A DNA stretch of 64,000 bases from assembly GCA_902779185.1 (NCBI GenBank), contig CACZAM010000003.1:1-64000 (forward strand), read 5' to 3'. Both the position numbers and the translations under genes were made by a program. The notes under the pieces were generated by a model. It had not been told where the DNA came from. It did not search any database and was given only the letters and a program-made list of their open reading frames with translations. Source of the stretch: an uncultured Eubacteriales bacterium (GTDB lineage Bacteria; Bacillota; Clostridia; Peptostreptococcales; Anaerovoracaceae). Position 1 is the first letter of the stretch. Every line of letters starts with the position of its first letter. Shown here in pieces: positions 17,388 through 26,939 of this stretch.

Positions 17388-18560
17388 ATGCATGACAGAT
17401 TAAAGATCAAGAAACAGCTTCTCGAACACGAAAAGATCAGCTACGCGACCGATGTGATAGAACTGCCTGAAGGCGGCATCGACTGCAGCGAGGGATGCAA
17501 TCCTTACGGATTCCCGCCTGAGTGCGCAGATGTAGTAAAGAACTTCGATACATCAAGGCTCGGCCCATATCCGCACAGCCAGGCGCTGTACGATGCAATA
17601 ATAAAGTACTGGAAGAGCCAGTGCTTCGTTGAGCGGGAGAACATACTGATCACTGACGGCAGCATCAGAGCTCTGGCCATCATAAACAACATCTTTGACA
17701 CGCATAACGCGATGGTGCTGGGGATCTCGCCTCAGTTTACCGACTATTACATGAACGCGGAGATGCTGGGCATCGAATATGCTCCTTATCAGCTGAAGAA
17801 GGAGCATAATTATAAATTCGATTCATACGAATTCATGTCGATGCACTACATCGCGAAAACATATGTCAGCGCTTCAGAGAAGGAGAAACTCTACAACTTT
17901 ATCTATATCGACAATCCTAATAACCCGACGGGTCAGGTCATCGATATTGAAGACATAGAGAAGATAGTCTCGAAAGCGATGAAGAACGATATTACCGTTA
18001 TCATCGATGAGGCCTACGGTGATTTCATGCCGAAGAGGAATTCCGCCGTGCGGCTTTGCGAGCAGTATCCGAACCTGGTGGTAGTGCGTACTCTGTCGAA
18101 AGGCTTCGGTCTCGCCGGCATGAGGGTCGGCTACATAATAGCCTGCAAGGAGCTCATACACTGCATGAACAAGATGGTGGACCCTTATATGGTCGGTGAG
18201 CTTTCGCGTGAGGTAGCTGCAGAGGCACTGAAGCATCATGATTTCATAACCAGAAGCAAGCGGGCTTTTGCGAACATGAAGAAAGAGATACGCAGGGAGC
18301 TGGGATGCACCAGACATAATCCTGAAGGCGCGTCGGGCAGGCTCCATATGGCGGAGACTCTCGACACCAACTCGCTGCTCCTCCTTTATCACGATGATAA
18401 AAACATCAATCTGAAGGATGAATTCTTCAGAAGAGGTGTGCTTGTCATAGACGGCTATGACTTCAAGGGGCTTGATTCGACAGCGGCACGCGTGAGACTT
18501 CCTAAAAAGAGGGAGTTTAAAAAACTGCTTGAGGCAATAAGAGAGATCAACCAGCTGTAA
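17388..18560 (+). CDS. PLP-dependent aminotransferase, class I/II (HisC/CobD-like)
   Basis: A 390-residue fold-type I PLP enzyme. The Schiff-base lysine is K238 in TLSKGFGLAGMR. The cofactor-binding segments YIDNPNNPTGQV and VIIDEAYGDF are present. It resembles histidinol-phosphate aminotransferases and L-threonine-O-3-phosphate decarboxylases, but lies outside the his operon, which has its own hisC. No cobalamin genes are near. The C-terminus is long relative to HisC. Its amino donor or substrate is unknown. It may be co-transcribed with mntP, which starts 23 bases after it. Confidence 0.85.
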   Translation: MHDRLKIKKQLLEHEKISYATDVIELPEGGIDCSEGCNPYGFPPECADVVKNFDTSRLGPYPHSQALYDAIIKYWKSQCFVERENILITDGSIRALAIINNIFDTHNAMVLGISPQFTDYYMNAEMLGIEYAPYQLKKEHNYKFDSYEFMSMHYIAKTYVSASEKEKLYNFIYIDNPNNPTGQVIDIEDIEKIVSKAMKNDITVIIDEAYGDFMPKRNSAVRLCEQYPNLVVVRTLSKGFGLAGMRVGYIIACKELIHCMNKMVDPYMVGELSREVAAEALKHHDFITRSKRAFANMKKEIRRELGCTRHNPEGASGRLHMAETLDTNSLLLLYHDDKNINLKDEFFRRGVLVIDGYDFKGLDSTAARVRLPKKREFKKLLEAIREINQL

Positions 18561-18583
18561 CTATCAATCTGTAGGGGGATGAA

Positions 18584-19195
18584 TTGAGTACAGAACTTTT
18601 TATAACCAGCGTGCTGCTCGGAGCCGGGCTTGCGATGGATGCTTTCAGCGTGTCGATCGCGAACGGTCTGGCCGACAGCGGAATGAAGACGGGGCGCACT
18701 CTCTCTATCGCGGGCACATTCGCCGGCTTTCAGTTTATGATGCCGATGATCGGATGGTTCCTCGTTACGAGAGCGGCCGAAAAGTTTGAGTGGTTCCGGC
18801 CGCTTATACCGTGGATAGCGCTAGTGCTGCTCCTCATAATAGGCGGAGGACTGCTTAAGGACGGCATCGAAGAACTTCGCGCCAGCAAGACAGGCGGCGC
18901 GGATGAGGACGGTCAGCCGGACGATGTTAAGCTGGGATTCTGGGCGCTGATGATGCAGGGTGTTGCAACATCGATAGACGCTCTGTCGGTCGGATTCACA
19001 ACGGCGGCATACAACACCATGCAGGCGCTGCTGTCATCGCTTATCATCGGAGTGGTGACGCTGTTCATTTGTCTGGCCGGATTGAGAATAGGACGCAGGC
19101 TCGGCGAGCTTCTGGCAGGGCGGGCATCCATACTCGGAGGACTCATTCTGATAGGCATAGGCCTTGAAATCTGGATAAAAGGCGTATTCTTCTAG
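18584..19195 (+). CDS. mntP: Manganese efflux pump MntP
   Basis: A 203-residue membrane protein with six helices in two repeats. Each repeat carries the family aspartate motif: LAMDAFSVS (D19) and SIDALSVGF (D132). MntP exports Mn2+ from the cytoplasm. The start is TTG at 18584 with an AGGGGGAT ribosome site. No yybP-ykoY manganese riboswitch is seen directly upstream, because the gene follows the aminotransferase closely. A charged loop rich in Asp/Gly (about residues 100-112) separates the halves. Confidence 0.92.
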   Translation: MSTELFITSVLLGAGLAMDAFSVSIANGLADSGMKTGRTLSIAGTFAGFQFMMPMIGWFLVTRAAEKFEWFRPLIPWIALVLLLIIGGGLLKDGIEELRASKTGGADEDGQPDDVKLGFWALMMQGVATSIDALSVGFTTAAYNTMQALLSSLIIGVVTLFICLAGLRIGRRLGELLAGRASILGGLILIGIGLEIWIKGVFF

Positions 19196-19211
19196 TTTTC
19201 TACAAATATCA

Positions 19212-19366
19212 TTCTCATAAACATCACGAGTTCATCATAATCGGGGAATATTATATGGGTGTACAGAGAGAAACTCTGAAAGAAACCTCCATATAACATT
19301 TTCCATATAATACCTAAGACCATATGACGGGAGCGATGGAATGGGCCACCGCTTCTGTTATTTTTT
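19212..19366 (+). ncRNA. Candidate structured small RNA with terminator between mntP and hisZ
   Basis: A possible promoter, TTCTCA-17 bases-CATAAT (19212-19240), is followed by TATTATATGG (19249-19258). That segment can pair either with CCATATA (19289-19295) or, over ten perfect bases, with CCATATAATA (19303-19312). A CAGAG/CTCTG stem lies between. A terminator follows: GGAGCGATGG (19330-19339) with CCACCGCTTC (19346-19355), then a T-run to 19366. The histidine promoter lies downstream, so this unit is separate from the his mRNA. It could instead be the 3' end of the mntP transcript. Confidence 0.45.
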
Positions 19367-19410
19367 GCAAAAATAGGAAATGATGGATGTGAGGAAATAC
19401 AAGGGCTCGA

Positions 19411-19439
19411 TTGACTTTAGCGATTTAGCGTGGTAAAGT
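19411..19439 (+). promoter_or_regulatory. Promoter of the histidine operon
   Basis: TTGACT (19411-19416), a 17-base spacer, and TAAAGT (19434-19439) preceded by TGG as an extended -10. The predicted start is near 19446, leaving a leader of about 35 bases, too short for a T-box or leader peptide. Confidence 0.8.
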
Positions 19440-19480
19440 GATAAAGCACATCAGGACTAATAAAACTTTTGGAGAAACAG

Positions 19481-20464
19481 ATGCAATATGACGATAATGT
19501 GCTGACGCGTACGGAGCGGAGGATATTCGCGCTGAGGACGCTGTACAGCAGGGCGGGATACCGCTCATACAGAATGAGAAAATTCGAAGATTACGACCTC
19601 TACAGCAGAAACAAGGATTTTCTGCTGTCGGACAGAGTCATCACCTTTACGGACACTAATGGCAGGCTCAAGGCACTGAAGCCGGATGTAACACTGTCGA
19701 TCGTAAAGAATATAGAAGATAAACCTTCCTGCCTTAACCGGCTGTTCTACGACGAGAATGTCTACAGGGTATCGGGCAGTACGGGAACCTTCCGTGAGAT
19801 AATGCAGATGGGTCTGGAGTGTATAGGAGATGCCGGCAATCCGGCAGCCGCTGAGGTTATCGATCTCGCGGAGAAGAGTCTGGCGCTGGTAGCCGAAGAC
19901 TACGATTACATTCTCAGGGTCTCGGACATAGACATACTCACATTTCTTGTCGACGGAATGTCGGACTCGGGTTCGGTAAGAAGCGAGCTCCTGAGACTTG
20001 TGAGCGCCAAGAACCTTCACGGGATAGAGAGCCTGTGCGAGGAGAACGACATACCGGAAGAAAAGTGCCGCACTCTCACTGAACTGCTGAAGATATACGG
20101 CGCGCCGCCTGAGGTGATGCCGCGGATCGCGGAAATCTGCAAAGGCACAGAAGCGGAGGAGGAAGTCGGAGAGCTGGCAGACGTTCTGAAGGGGCTTTAT
20201 CCGGAGAGCGGAGAGCGCAATGACCGAAGGATCGTGCTGGACTTCTCCATCGTAGGCGATACCAATTACTATAACGGAATGGCCTTCGAGGGTTATATAG
20301 ACGGCATACCTGAGTGCGTGCTCATAGGCGGAAGATACGATAAGCTCATGCGCAGAATGAAGAAGAAGTCGAGAGCTATCGGATTCGCGATATACATGGA
20401 TACGCTCGGAATGCTCGGCAGGACAGCCGGAGACAGAGCGATAGAGAACTTCTACGAGAGATAA
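19481..20464 (+). CDS. hisZ: ATP phosphoribosyltransferase regulatory subunit
   Basis: A 327-residue HisRS-like protein without tRNA-charging function. ATG 19481 is chosen over the in-frame TTG at 19469 because GGAG lies six bases upstream. The class II synthetase fold is recognisable in segments such as FRLxDFE-like KFEDYDLYSRN, LKPDVTLSIVKN and VIGGRYDKLM. It forms the hetero-octamer with short HisG, giving histidine feedback control. It is shorter than many HisZ proteins (about 390), mainly at the C-terminus. It is the first gene of the operon. Confidence 0.93.
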   Translation: MQYDDNVLTRTERRIFALRTLYSRAGYRSYRMRKFEDYDLYSRNKDFLLSDRVITFTDTNGRLKALKPDVTLSIVKNIEDKPSCLNRLFYDENVYRVSGSTGTFREIMQMGLECIGDAGNPAAAEVIDLAEKSLALVAEDYDYILRVSDIDILTFLVDGMSDSGSVRSELLRLVSAKNLHGIESLCEENDIPEEKCRTLTELLKIYGAPPEVMPRIAEICKGTEAEEEVGELADVLKGLYPESGERNDRRIVLDFSIVGDTNYYNGMAFEGYIDGIPECVLIGGRYDKLMRRMKKKSRAIGFAIYMDTLGMLGRTAGDRAIENFYER

Positions 20465-20486
20465 AAGGCAGCAAGAGGAAAGAGAT

Positions 20487-21098
20487 TTGGGAACTATAAT
20501 CAATGTAGCTCTTCCGAAGGGAAGGCTGGGTGAAAAAGTATATAAGATGTTCGAAGCAGCAGGATACGGCTGTGATGACATATTTAACGGCCGCAAGCTT
20601 GTCTTTGAGAACAAGGAAGCCGGAGTCAGGTATTTCTGGGTGAAGCCGTCTGATGTTCCGATCTATGTGGAGCGCGGCGCGGCCGATGTAGGAGCATGCG
20701 GAAGAGATATACTTCTCGAATATGAGCCAAATGTATACGAGCTCAAGGACCTTGGCACCGGCATCTGCCGCATGGTGGTGGCCGCGCCAAGGGGATTCAG
20801 GGATGAATCCGAATACCCTCTCAGGGTCGCCACTAAGTTCGTAAACATCGCGCAGGATTATTACTCGTCAAAAGGCCGTGACATAGATATTATAAAACTG
20901 AACGGTTCGATAGAGATAGCTCCTATACTCGGTCTCTCGGATGTTATAGTAGATCTGGTGGAGACCGGCAATACACTGAAAGCTAACGACCTCGAGGTAT
21001 ACGAGGAGATAATGGATATAAGCACCCGTCTTATAACAAACAAGTCGGGTTATAATTTCAAGAGCGCAGCCATTAACAGGCTGCTTGAAAGACTTTAG
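20487..21098 (+). CDS. hisG: ATP phosphoribosyltransferase, short form
   Basis: A 203-residue catalytic subunit with the N-terminal ALPKGRLGEKV motif and the C-terminal PRPP-binding region (DLVETGNTLKAN). It catalyses the first step of histidine synthesis. It lacks the C-terminal ACT-like domain of long HisG, which fits with the adjacent hisZ. The start is TTG at 20487, behind an AAGAGGAAAG ribosome site. Confidence 0.96.
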   Translation: MGTIINVALPKGRLGEKVYKMFEAAGYGCDDIFNGRKLVFENKEAGVRYFWVKPSDVPIYVERGAADVGACGRDILLEYEPNVYELKDLGTGICRMVVAAPRGFRDESEYPLRVATKFVNIAQDYYSSKGRDIDIIKLNGSIEIAPILGLSDVIVDLVETGNTLKANDLEVYEEIMDISTRLITNKSGYNFKSAAINRLLERL

Positions 21099-21109
21099 CG
21101 GGTAACAAG

Positions 21110-22423
21110 ATGATAAAAATTCTGGATTTTGCCGAAGTGACGGCGGAAGAAGTGTTTGCGAGGAGTGAGCCGACGGCAGATGTGTCGGATATCGTCGCAG
21201 CTATAATAAAAGATGTAAGGGAGAATGGTGACGAAGCCGTGATCCGCTATGCCGCGAAATTTGACGGCATAGATCCTGCGGGGTTTGCAATTGAACTCAG
21301 CAAGGATGAAAAGAATGAGGCACTCAGAAGCCTTGATGATACTGATCCGGGGCTGACAGATATACTCCGCAAGGCAGCCGCAAACATAGCCGGCTTCTGC
21401 AGCAGGCAGCTCAGGGAGGGCTTCACCACAGAAAACGGACCGGGTAGAATTACCGGTCAGAAGGTGCTGCCTCTTGAGCGCGCCGGCATATACGTACCGG
21501 GCGGCACGGCGGCGTATCCTTCAACTGTTCTTATGGATTCGATACCGGCGCTCACCGCGGGTTGTAAAGAGATCATAATGACGACTCCGCCGAACGCGGA
21601 TGGCAGCATTGAGCCTGCAGTCATCGCGGCTGCAGTCATCGCGCAGGAGACGGTACCGGGAGCCGGCAGCGTCCGCATATTCAGGACCGGGGGAGCTCAG
21701 GCTGTAGCCGCTCTGGCATACGGCACCGAATCGATACCCGCTGTGGACAAGATAGTGGGACCCGGCAATGCCTTCGTAGCGGAGGCGAAACGCCAGGTCT
21801 TCGGAAAAGTTGCGATCGACATGATCGCCGGTCCGAGCGAGATACTCGTTGTGTCTGGCGGAAAGAGCGACCCTGATGTCGTGGCCGCAGACATGCTCTC
21901 ACAGGCAGAGCATGATAAAAACGCGAGCGCGGTGCTCGTTACCGACTCAGCAGAACTTGCACAGGCTGTTGCCGCAGCCATCGAGACACAGCTCCGCAGC
22001 CTCGAGCGCGAGGAGATAGCGCGGGCTTCCATCGAGAACAACGGCAAGATCATAATTGCCGCAGATCTGGGGCAGGCTGTGGATATAGCAAATGAAATAG
22101 CGCCTGAGCATCTCGAACTATGCGTGGATGATCCGTTTGAACTTTTCGGAAAAGTGAAGAACGCGGGGTCGGTATTCCTGGGGCGAAGCTGTCCTGAAGC
22201 TCTCGGTGACTACTTCGCAGGACCTAACCACACGCTGCCGACGAGCGGTACAGCGAGGTTCTCGAGCCCGCTGTCCGTAGAAGACTTCGTAAAAACGATG
22301 CAGTTCATACATTATACGGACGACGCTCTGGCTGAGGTAGCTGAAGACATAGCGGCCCTGGCGCGCAAGGAGGGGCTGACCGGACACGCAAGGAGCGTGC
22401 TGATACGATCCGAAAAAGGGTAG
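21110..22423 (+). CDS. hisD: Histidinol dehydrogenase
   Basis: A 437-residue enzyme that oxidises histidinol to histidine in two NAD+-dependent, zinc-assisted steps. Recognisable segments are PGGTAAYPST, VDKIVGPGNAFVAEAKR, IAGPSEI, the HD pair in QAEHDKNA, and GPNHTLPTSGTARF. The length is typical. It follows hisG by 11 bases. Confidence 0.97.
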   Translation: MIKILDFAEVTAEEVFARSEPTADVSDIVAAIIKDVRENGDEAVIRYAAKFDGIDPAGFAIELSKDEKNEALRSLDDTDPGLTDILRKAAANIAGFCSRQLREGFTTENGPGRITGQKVLPLERAGIYVPGGTAAYPSTVLMDSIPALTAGCKEIIMTTPPNADGSIEPAVIAAAVIAQETVPGAGSVRIFRTGGAQAVAALAYGTESIPAVDKIVGPGNAFVAEAKRQVFGKVAIDMIAGPSEILVVSGGKSDPDVVAADMLSQAEHDKNASAVLVTDSAELAQAVAAAIETQLRSLEREEIARASIENNGKIIIAADLGQAVDIANEIAPEHLELCVDDPFELFGKVKNAGSVFLGRSCPEALGDYFAGPNHTLPTSGTARFSSPLSVEDFVKTMQFIHYTDDALAEVAEDIAALARKEGLTGHARSVLIRSEKG

Positions 22424-22439
22424 ACCGGAAAGGAAGATT

Positions 22440-23507
22440 ATGAGCAGATTTTTAAGCAATAAATACGCTTCGCTTGAGCCATACACACCGGGAGAACAAC
22501 CGAAGACAAACGTGCTCACGAAGCTGAATACGAACGAATCACCGTTCCCTCCGATGCCTGAGGTAGTGGAAGCGGTAAAAAGGGAGGCTGAGCGGCTTCA
22601 GCTGTATCCGGATCCTGACAGCACGGAGCTCCGCAAAGCACTGGCAGAGCGTTTCGAAGTGGATCCTGACATGATAATCTGCAACAACGGCTCTGATGAA
22701 ACGCTGTACTTTGCCTTCCTCGCGTATTGCGACGCTGACACTCCCGCGGTGTTCCCGAAGCTCTCATACGGATTCTATCCGGTGTTCGCTGACATTACGG
22801 GCATCAGCTTCAGGGAGATACCTCTGAAGAGCGATTTCAGCATAGATCCGGAGGATTACTACGATGCAGGCGGCACGGTGTTCATCGCGAACCCGAACGC
22901 GCCAACGGGTATACCTCTGAGCAGGGATCAGATCGAGGGCATTCTTCAGCACAACCCGGGGAATGTGGTTGTTATCGACGAAGCCTATGTAGACTTCGGA
23001 ACGGAATCGGCAGTGCCGCTCACAAAATCCTACGACAACCTGCTGGTGGTGCAGACTTTCTCGAAATCCAGATCGATGGCCGGAATGAGGCTCGGTTACG
23101 GGATTGCCGCTCCTGAGATAATTTCGGATCTGAACGCGCTCCGCTATTCGACCAATCCGTATAATATAGACAGACTGGCTATCGCGGCAGGCGTTGCGTC
23201 ACTCAAAAACGACAGGGTCAACAAAGAGCACTGCCGCATGGTGATGGAAAACAGGGAGTATACTGTAGAGCAGCTGAAAGCGCTCGGCTTCGAAATGACG
23301 GATTCGACAGCGAACTTTATATTCGTGAGGCATCCGGGCATCGGCGGCGATGAGCTTTTCCATAAGCTGAGAGCGCGGGGAGTTATAATCAGGCACTGGT
23401 TCAAACCTGAGATAAATGACTACAACAGGATCACGATCGGCTCCCGGGAGCAGATGGACATTCTGCTCACAGAGGTGAGGGACATACTAAAGGAGGCAGG
23501 CATATGA
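22440..23507 (+). CDS. hisC: Histidinol-phosphate aminotransferase
   Basis: A 355-residue PLP enzyme converting imidazole-acetol phosphate to histidinol phosphate. The PLP lysine is K209 in TFSKSRSMAGMR, with NPNAPTG and VVIDEAYVDF upstream. Length and operon position are as expected. Its end overlaps hisB by four bases (ATGA). Confidence 0.95.
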   Translation: MSRFLSNKYASLEPYTPGEQPKTNVLTKLNTNESPFPPMPEVVEAVKREAERLQLYPDPDSTELRKALAERFEVDPDMIICNNGSDETLYFAFLAYCDADTPAVFPKLSYGFYPVFADITGISFREIPLKSDFSIDPEDYYDAGGTVFIANPNAPTGIPLSRDQIEGILQHNPGNVVVIDEAYVDFGTESAVPLTKSYDNLLVVQTFSKSRSMAGMRLGYGIAAPEIISDLNALRYSTNPYNIDRLAIAAGVASLKNDRVNKEHCRMVMENREYTVEQLKALGFEMTDSTANFIFVRHPGIGGDELFHKLRARGVIIRHWFKPEINDYNRITIGSREQMDILLTEVRDILKEAGI

Positions 23508-24091
23508 GAACTTCGGATATAAGCAGAGTGACTGGAGAGACAGACATCAGGCTCTCGCTCGACCTTGACGGAAGCGGCACAAGTGAAATCGATACCGGGG
23601 TCGGCTTCCTCGATCACATGCTCACGCTGTTTGCGAGACACGCCAGATTCGACCTTTATGTGAAGGCGAAAGGCGATGTATACGTAGACGATCACCACAC
23701 CGTGGAGGATGTCGGCATCGTTCTCGGACAGGCTTTTGCCGAGGCTGTAGGTGACAAGAAGGGAATCGTGCGCTTCGGAGACTGCGCGCTGCCTATGGAC
23801 GAGGCGCTGATCCTCTGCGCGGTGGATATCTCGGGAAGGGACTATCTGGGTTACTCGCTTGAGATACCTACGGAGAAAGTAGGCACTTTCGACACGGAGC
23901 TGGCCGAGGAGTTCTGGCTGAGCTTCGCAAGAAACGCGCGCATCACACTTCACCTGAAGCAGCTTGCGGGCAGCAATTCGCACCACATCATAGAGGGAGC
24001 GTTCAAGGCTGCGGCGCGGGCGCTGAGACAGGCTGTCTCGATCGACAGTGCATACGCAAATGAGGTTCCTTCTACGAAGGGACTGCTTTAG
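23504..24091 (+). CDS. hisB: Imidazoleglycerol-phosphate dehydratase
   Basis: A 195-residue monofunctional IGPD. Metal-binding His clusters are seen in GFLDHMLTLFARH, DDHHTVEDVG and NSHHIIEGAFKA. It lacks the HAD-type phosphatase domain of enterobacterial HisB, so histidinol phosphatase must be separate; the hisK gene at the operon end supplies it. The start overlaps the hisC stop. Confidence 0.97.
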   Translation: MRTSDISRVTGETDIRLSLDLDGSGTSEIDTGVGFLDHMLTLFARHARFDLYVKAKGDVYVDDHHTVEDVGIVLGQAFAEAVGDKKGIVRFGDCALPMDEALILCAVDISGRDYLGYSLEIPTEKVGTFDTELAEEFWLSFARNARITLHLKQLAGSNSHHIIEGAFKAAARALRQAVSIDSAYANEVPSTKGLL

Positions 24092-24102
24092 GAGGATGAT
24101 AC

Positions 24103-24711
24103 ATGGTAGCGATCATTGATTACGGTGTAGGAAACCTGTTTTCGCTGAAGAGCTCTCTGAAGGAGATAGGCGCGGAAGCGGTGGTCACATCAGACGAAAA
24201 AGTGATAGCGGAAGCTGACAGAATAATACTTCCGGGCGTGGGAGCCTTTGAGGATGCCGCGCGCAAGCTCAGGGATTCCGGCATGGCGGATGTCGTAAAA
24301 AGAGAGGCGGCCGCGGGCAAGCCGATGATGGGCATATGCCTGGGCATGCAGCTTATGTTCGACGTGGGTTATGAGTATGGCGTGCACGAGGGTCTCGGAC
24401 TGATCCGCGGAAGCGTGCGCCCTATAGCTGATGTGATCCCGGAGGGTTACAAGATCCCGCATATAGGCTGGAATCTCCTGAAATTCAGGAAGGAGTCTCC
24501 GCTGTTCAAATACATAAAGGAAGACGACTATGTGTACTTTGTGCACTCTTACTACGCCGCGGAATGCGATGAATCGATCATCGCGGTCACGGAGTACGGG
24601 GCGGATCTCACCGCGGCTGTCGCGAACGGAAACGTATACGGCTGCCAGTTCCACCCGGAGAAAAGCGGTGAGGTAGGCATGAAGATACTGAAAGCATTCA
24701 TGGAGCTTTAG
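24103..24711 (+). CDS. hisH: Imidazole glycerol phosphate synthase, glutaminase subunit
   Basis: A 202-residue class I glutamine amidotransferase. The nucleophile is C79 in GICLGMQLMF, and the His/Glu pair is H184 and E186 in HPEKS. It delivers ammonia to HisF, encoded two genes downstream. The start has a GGAGGA ribosome site. Confidence 0.97.
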   Translation: MVAIIDYGVGNLFSLKSSLKEIGAEAVVTSDEKVIAEADRIILPGVGAFEDAARKLRDSGMADVVKREAAAGKPMMGICLGMQLMFDVGYEYGVHEGLGLIRGSVRPIADVIPEGYKIPHIGWNLLKFRKESPLFKYIKEDDYVYFVHSYYAAECDESIIAVTEYGADLTAAVANGNVYGCQFHPEKSGEVGMKILKAFMEL

Positions 24712-24712
24712 A

Positions 24713-25462
24713 ATGATAATTTATCCAGCAATTGATCTGTATGAGGGCAAGGCGGTGAGGCTGTTCAAGGGCGATTACGCTCAGATGACGGTATACAGCG
24801 ATTACCCGCCGGAGATAGCTGAAGCTTTTATCAAAGCCGGAGCGCGCCGCATACATACGGTAGACCTCGAAGGAGCCAAAGAGGGCAGCACACCAAACTT
24901 TGATACTGTGCTTGCCATAAAGAAGGCGGCAGACGCGGCAGCTGCCCTTGCGGACGGCAGCCGGGCATTCGTGGAGATAGGCGGAGGGATCAGAGATGAT
25001 GAGACCGTTGCGAAATATCTTGATGCGGGCATAGACAGAGTAATTCTCGGCACTGCAGCCGTGAACGACCCGGCATTTCTTGGGCGCTGTGTCAGCAGGT
25101 ACGGAGAACGTGTCGCTGTCGGGATCGATGTGAGAGACGGATATGTAGCCGTGAAGGGCTGGACGGAGCTCTCTCAGTACAGGCTCGAAGAGTTTGCGCG
25201 AATGATGCAGGATACCGGTGTAAAGACCATAATCTGTACCGACATATCGAGAGACGGAGCTATGCGCGGCACTAACCGGGAGCTCTACAGACAGCTGTCG
25301 GAGGCTCTGGATATAGACATCGTTGCATCGGGAGGAGTTTCGGCCATCGAAGACGTGGAAGCTCTTGCGGCGCTGGGCATACACGGAGCCATCATCGGGA
25401 AAGCGTATTACACAGGGGCGATAGACCTCGCGGAAGCAGTAGAAAAAGGAGCTGCAAAATGA
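24713..25462 (+). CDS. hisA: Phosphoribosylformimino-AICAR-P isomerase
   Basis: A 249-residue TIM barrel. The N-terminus [16 protein letters not shown] contains the catalytic Asp, and the two phosphate-binding halves are EIGGGIRD and [10 protein letters not shown]. It isomerises ProFAR to PRFAR. It starts one base after the hisH stop and overlaps hisF by four bases. Confidence 0.96.
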   Translation: MIIYPAIDLYEGKAVRLFKGDYAQMTVYSDYPPEIAEAFIKAGARRIHTVDLEGAKEGSTPNFDTVLAIKKAADAAAALADGSRAFVEIGGGIRDDETVAKYLDAGIDRVILGTAAVNDPAFLGRCVSRYGERVAVGIDVRDGYVAVKGWTELSQYRLEEFARMMQDTGVKTIICTDISRDGAMRGTNRELYRQLSEALDIDIVASGGVSAIEDVEALAALGIHGAIIGKAYYTGAIDLAEAVEKGAAK

Positions 25463-26217
25463 TAACAAAAAGAATAATCCCATGTCTTGATGTAAAGGAC
25501 GGCAGAGTCGTAAAAGGAGTCAATTTTGAAAACCTCGGCGATGTAGCATCTCCGGTCGACATGGCAAAACTATATACTAAGTCCGGAGCGGATGAGCTGG
25601 TGTTTTACGACATAACGGCAAGTGCGGAGGGACGCAAGCTCTTCACCGAGATCCTCACGGAAACGGCGTCGAACGTATTTATTCCGCTTACAGTAGGAGG
25701 CGGCATCAGCAGCATCGCGGACTTTGACCGCGTATTGAAGTGCGGTGCCGACAAGGTGAGTGTAAACTCAGGCGCCATAAGAAACCCGGGCATAATAACC
25801 GAGGCGGCGAAGCTCTATGGAGACCAGTGTGTGGTGCTGTCCTGCGACATCAAGCGCGTGGGAGATGAGTTCAGGGTCTTTGCCAGAGGCGGCAGGGACG
25901 ACACCGGCATGGAAGCCATTGAATGGATAAAGCGCTGTGTTGGCATGGGGGCCGGCGAGGTAGTGGTCAACTCCATCGACACTGACGGAGTAAAGAAGGG
26001 CTTTGATATCGAGATGCTCGACGCGGTCTGCAAGGCAGTCTCAGTGCCTGTGATCGCAAGCGGGGGAGCCGGATGCATTGAAGACTTCATAGAACTCTTC
26101 CGCAGGATCCCTGACATCGATGCCGGTCTTGCTGCATCTATATTCCACTTCGGCGAGGTCTCCATAAGTGACCTCAAGGACCGCATGGCAGAGGAAGGTA
26201 TCCCGGTCAGACGCTGA
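25459..26217 (+). CDS. hisF: Imidazole glycerol phosphate synthase, cyclase subunit
   Basis: A 252-residue TIM barrel beginning [17 protein letters not shown], with the catalytic Asp in CLDV and a second in [12 protein letters not shown]. It pairs with HisH to make IGP and AICAR. Phosphate sites TVGGGISS and ASGGAG are intact. A 62-base gap follows before hisIE. Confidence 0.97.
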   Translation: MITKRIIPCLDVKDGRVVKGVNFENLGDVASPVDMAKLYTKSGADELVFYDITASAEGRKLFTEILTETASNVFIPLTVGGGISSIADFDRVLKCGADKVSVNSGAIRNPGIITEAAKLYGDQCVVLSCDIKRVGDEFRVFARGGRDDTGMEAIEWIKRCVGMGAGEVVVNSIDTDGVKKGFDIEMLDAVCKAVSVPVIASGGAGCIEDFIELFRRIPDIDAGLAASIFHFGEVSISDLKDRMAEEGIPVRR

Positions 26218-26279
26218 AACGGCGGAAGGCAGAGTATACATGCGGCCGTAAAGACATAACGTAGTGAAAGGCGTTTTAA

Positions 26280-26939
26280 ATGGTAGATATAAGTGAACTG
26301 AAATTTGATGAGAAAGGACTGATCCCGGCCATAGTCGTGGACTCGGTCACAAAGAGGGTGCTCACACTCGCGTATATGAATGAAGAGAGTCTGCGCATCT
26401 CGATGGAGAAGGAACTGACATGCTTTTTCAGCCGCTCCAGACAGGAGCTCTGGCTCAAGGGCGAGACCAGCGGAAATTATCAGCACATCGTGAGCATCAC
26501 CGCGGACTGCGACAGGGACGCTCTTGTTGTGATGGTGGAACCTGACGGACCGGCATGCCATCTGGGTACAGAGTCGTGCTTTGAATACCCGGTCTGGGAG
26601 AGCGGCACGCTGAAAGACTTTTCGTACGAAGGTCTTATGGACCTTATAGACGGACGTCGCACCGAGCCTAAGGAGGGCTCCTACACGAGCTATCTCTTCG
26701 AGAAGGGACTCGACAAGATCCTCAAGAAGGTAGGCGAGGAATCGACTGAAGTGATAGTTGCGGCAAAATCCGCTGAGCAGAGCGGCGACAACGCCGAGAC
26801 CGTCTATGAGATAGCAGATCTTGCGTATCACGTGATGGTGCTGATGGCTGAGACGGGGATCACGCTCGAAGATATCCACAGGGAACTGGCCTCGCGCCAT
26901 GTCATAGATAAGAAAGTAAAACAGGAGAAGATGGTCTGA
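26280..26939 (+). CDS. hisIE: Bifunctional phosphoribosyl-AMP cyclohydrolase / phosphoribosyl-ATP pyrophosphatase
   Basis: A 219-residue fusion. Residues about 1-105 form the HisI cyclohydrolase ([27 protein letters not shown], with metal-binding Asp/Cys in [10 protein letters not shown]). Residues about 115-205 form the HisE pyrophosphatase helices ([37 protein letters not shown]). It covers steps two and three of the pathway. Its last base overlaps the first base of hisK. Confidence 0.96.
   Translation: MVDISELKFDEKGLIPAIVVDSVTKRVLTLAYMNEESLRISMEKELTCFFSRSRQELWLKGETSGNYQHIVSITADCDRDALVVMVEPDGPACHLGTESCFEYPVWESGTLKDFSYEGLMDLIDGRRTEPKEGSYTSYLFEKGLDKILKKVGEESTEVIVAAKSAEQSGDNAETVYEIADLAYHVMVLMAETGITLEDIHRELASRHVIDKKVKQEKMV

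Noticed and set aside
19446-19480. A histidine leader peptide or T-box before hisZ
   Set aside because: The leader is only about 35 bases and has no run of His codons or specifier structure.
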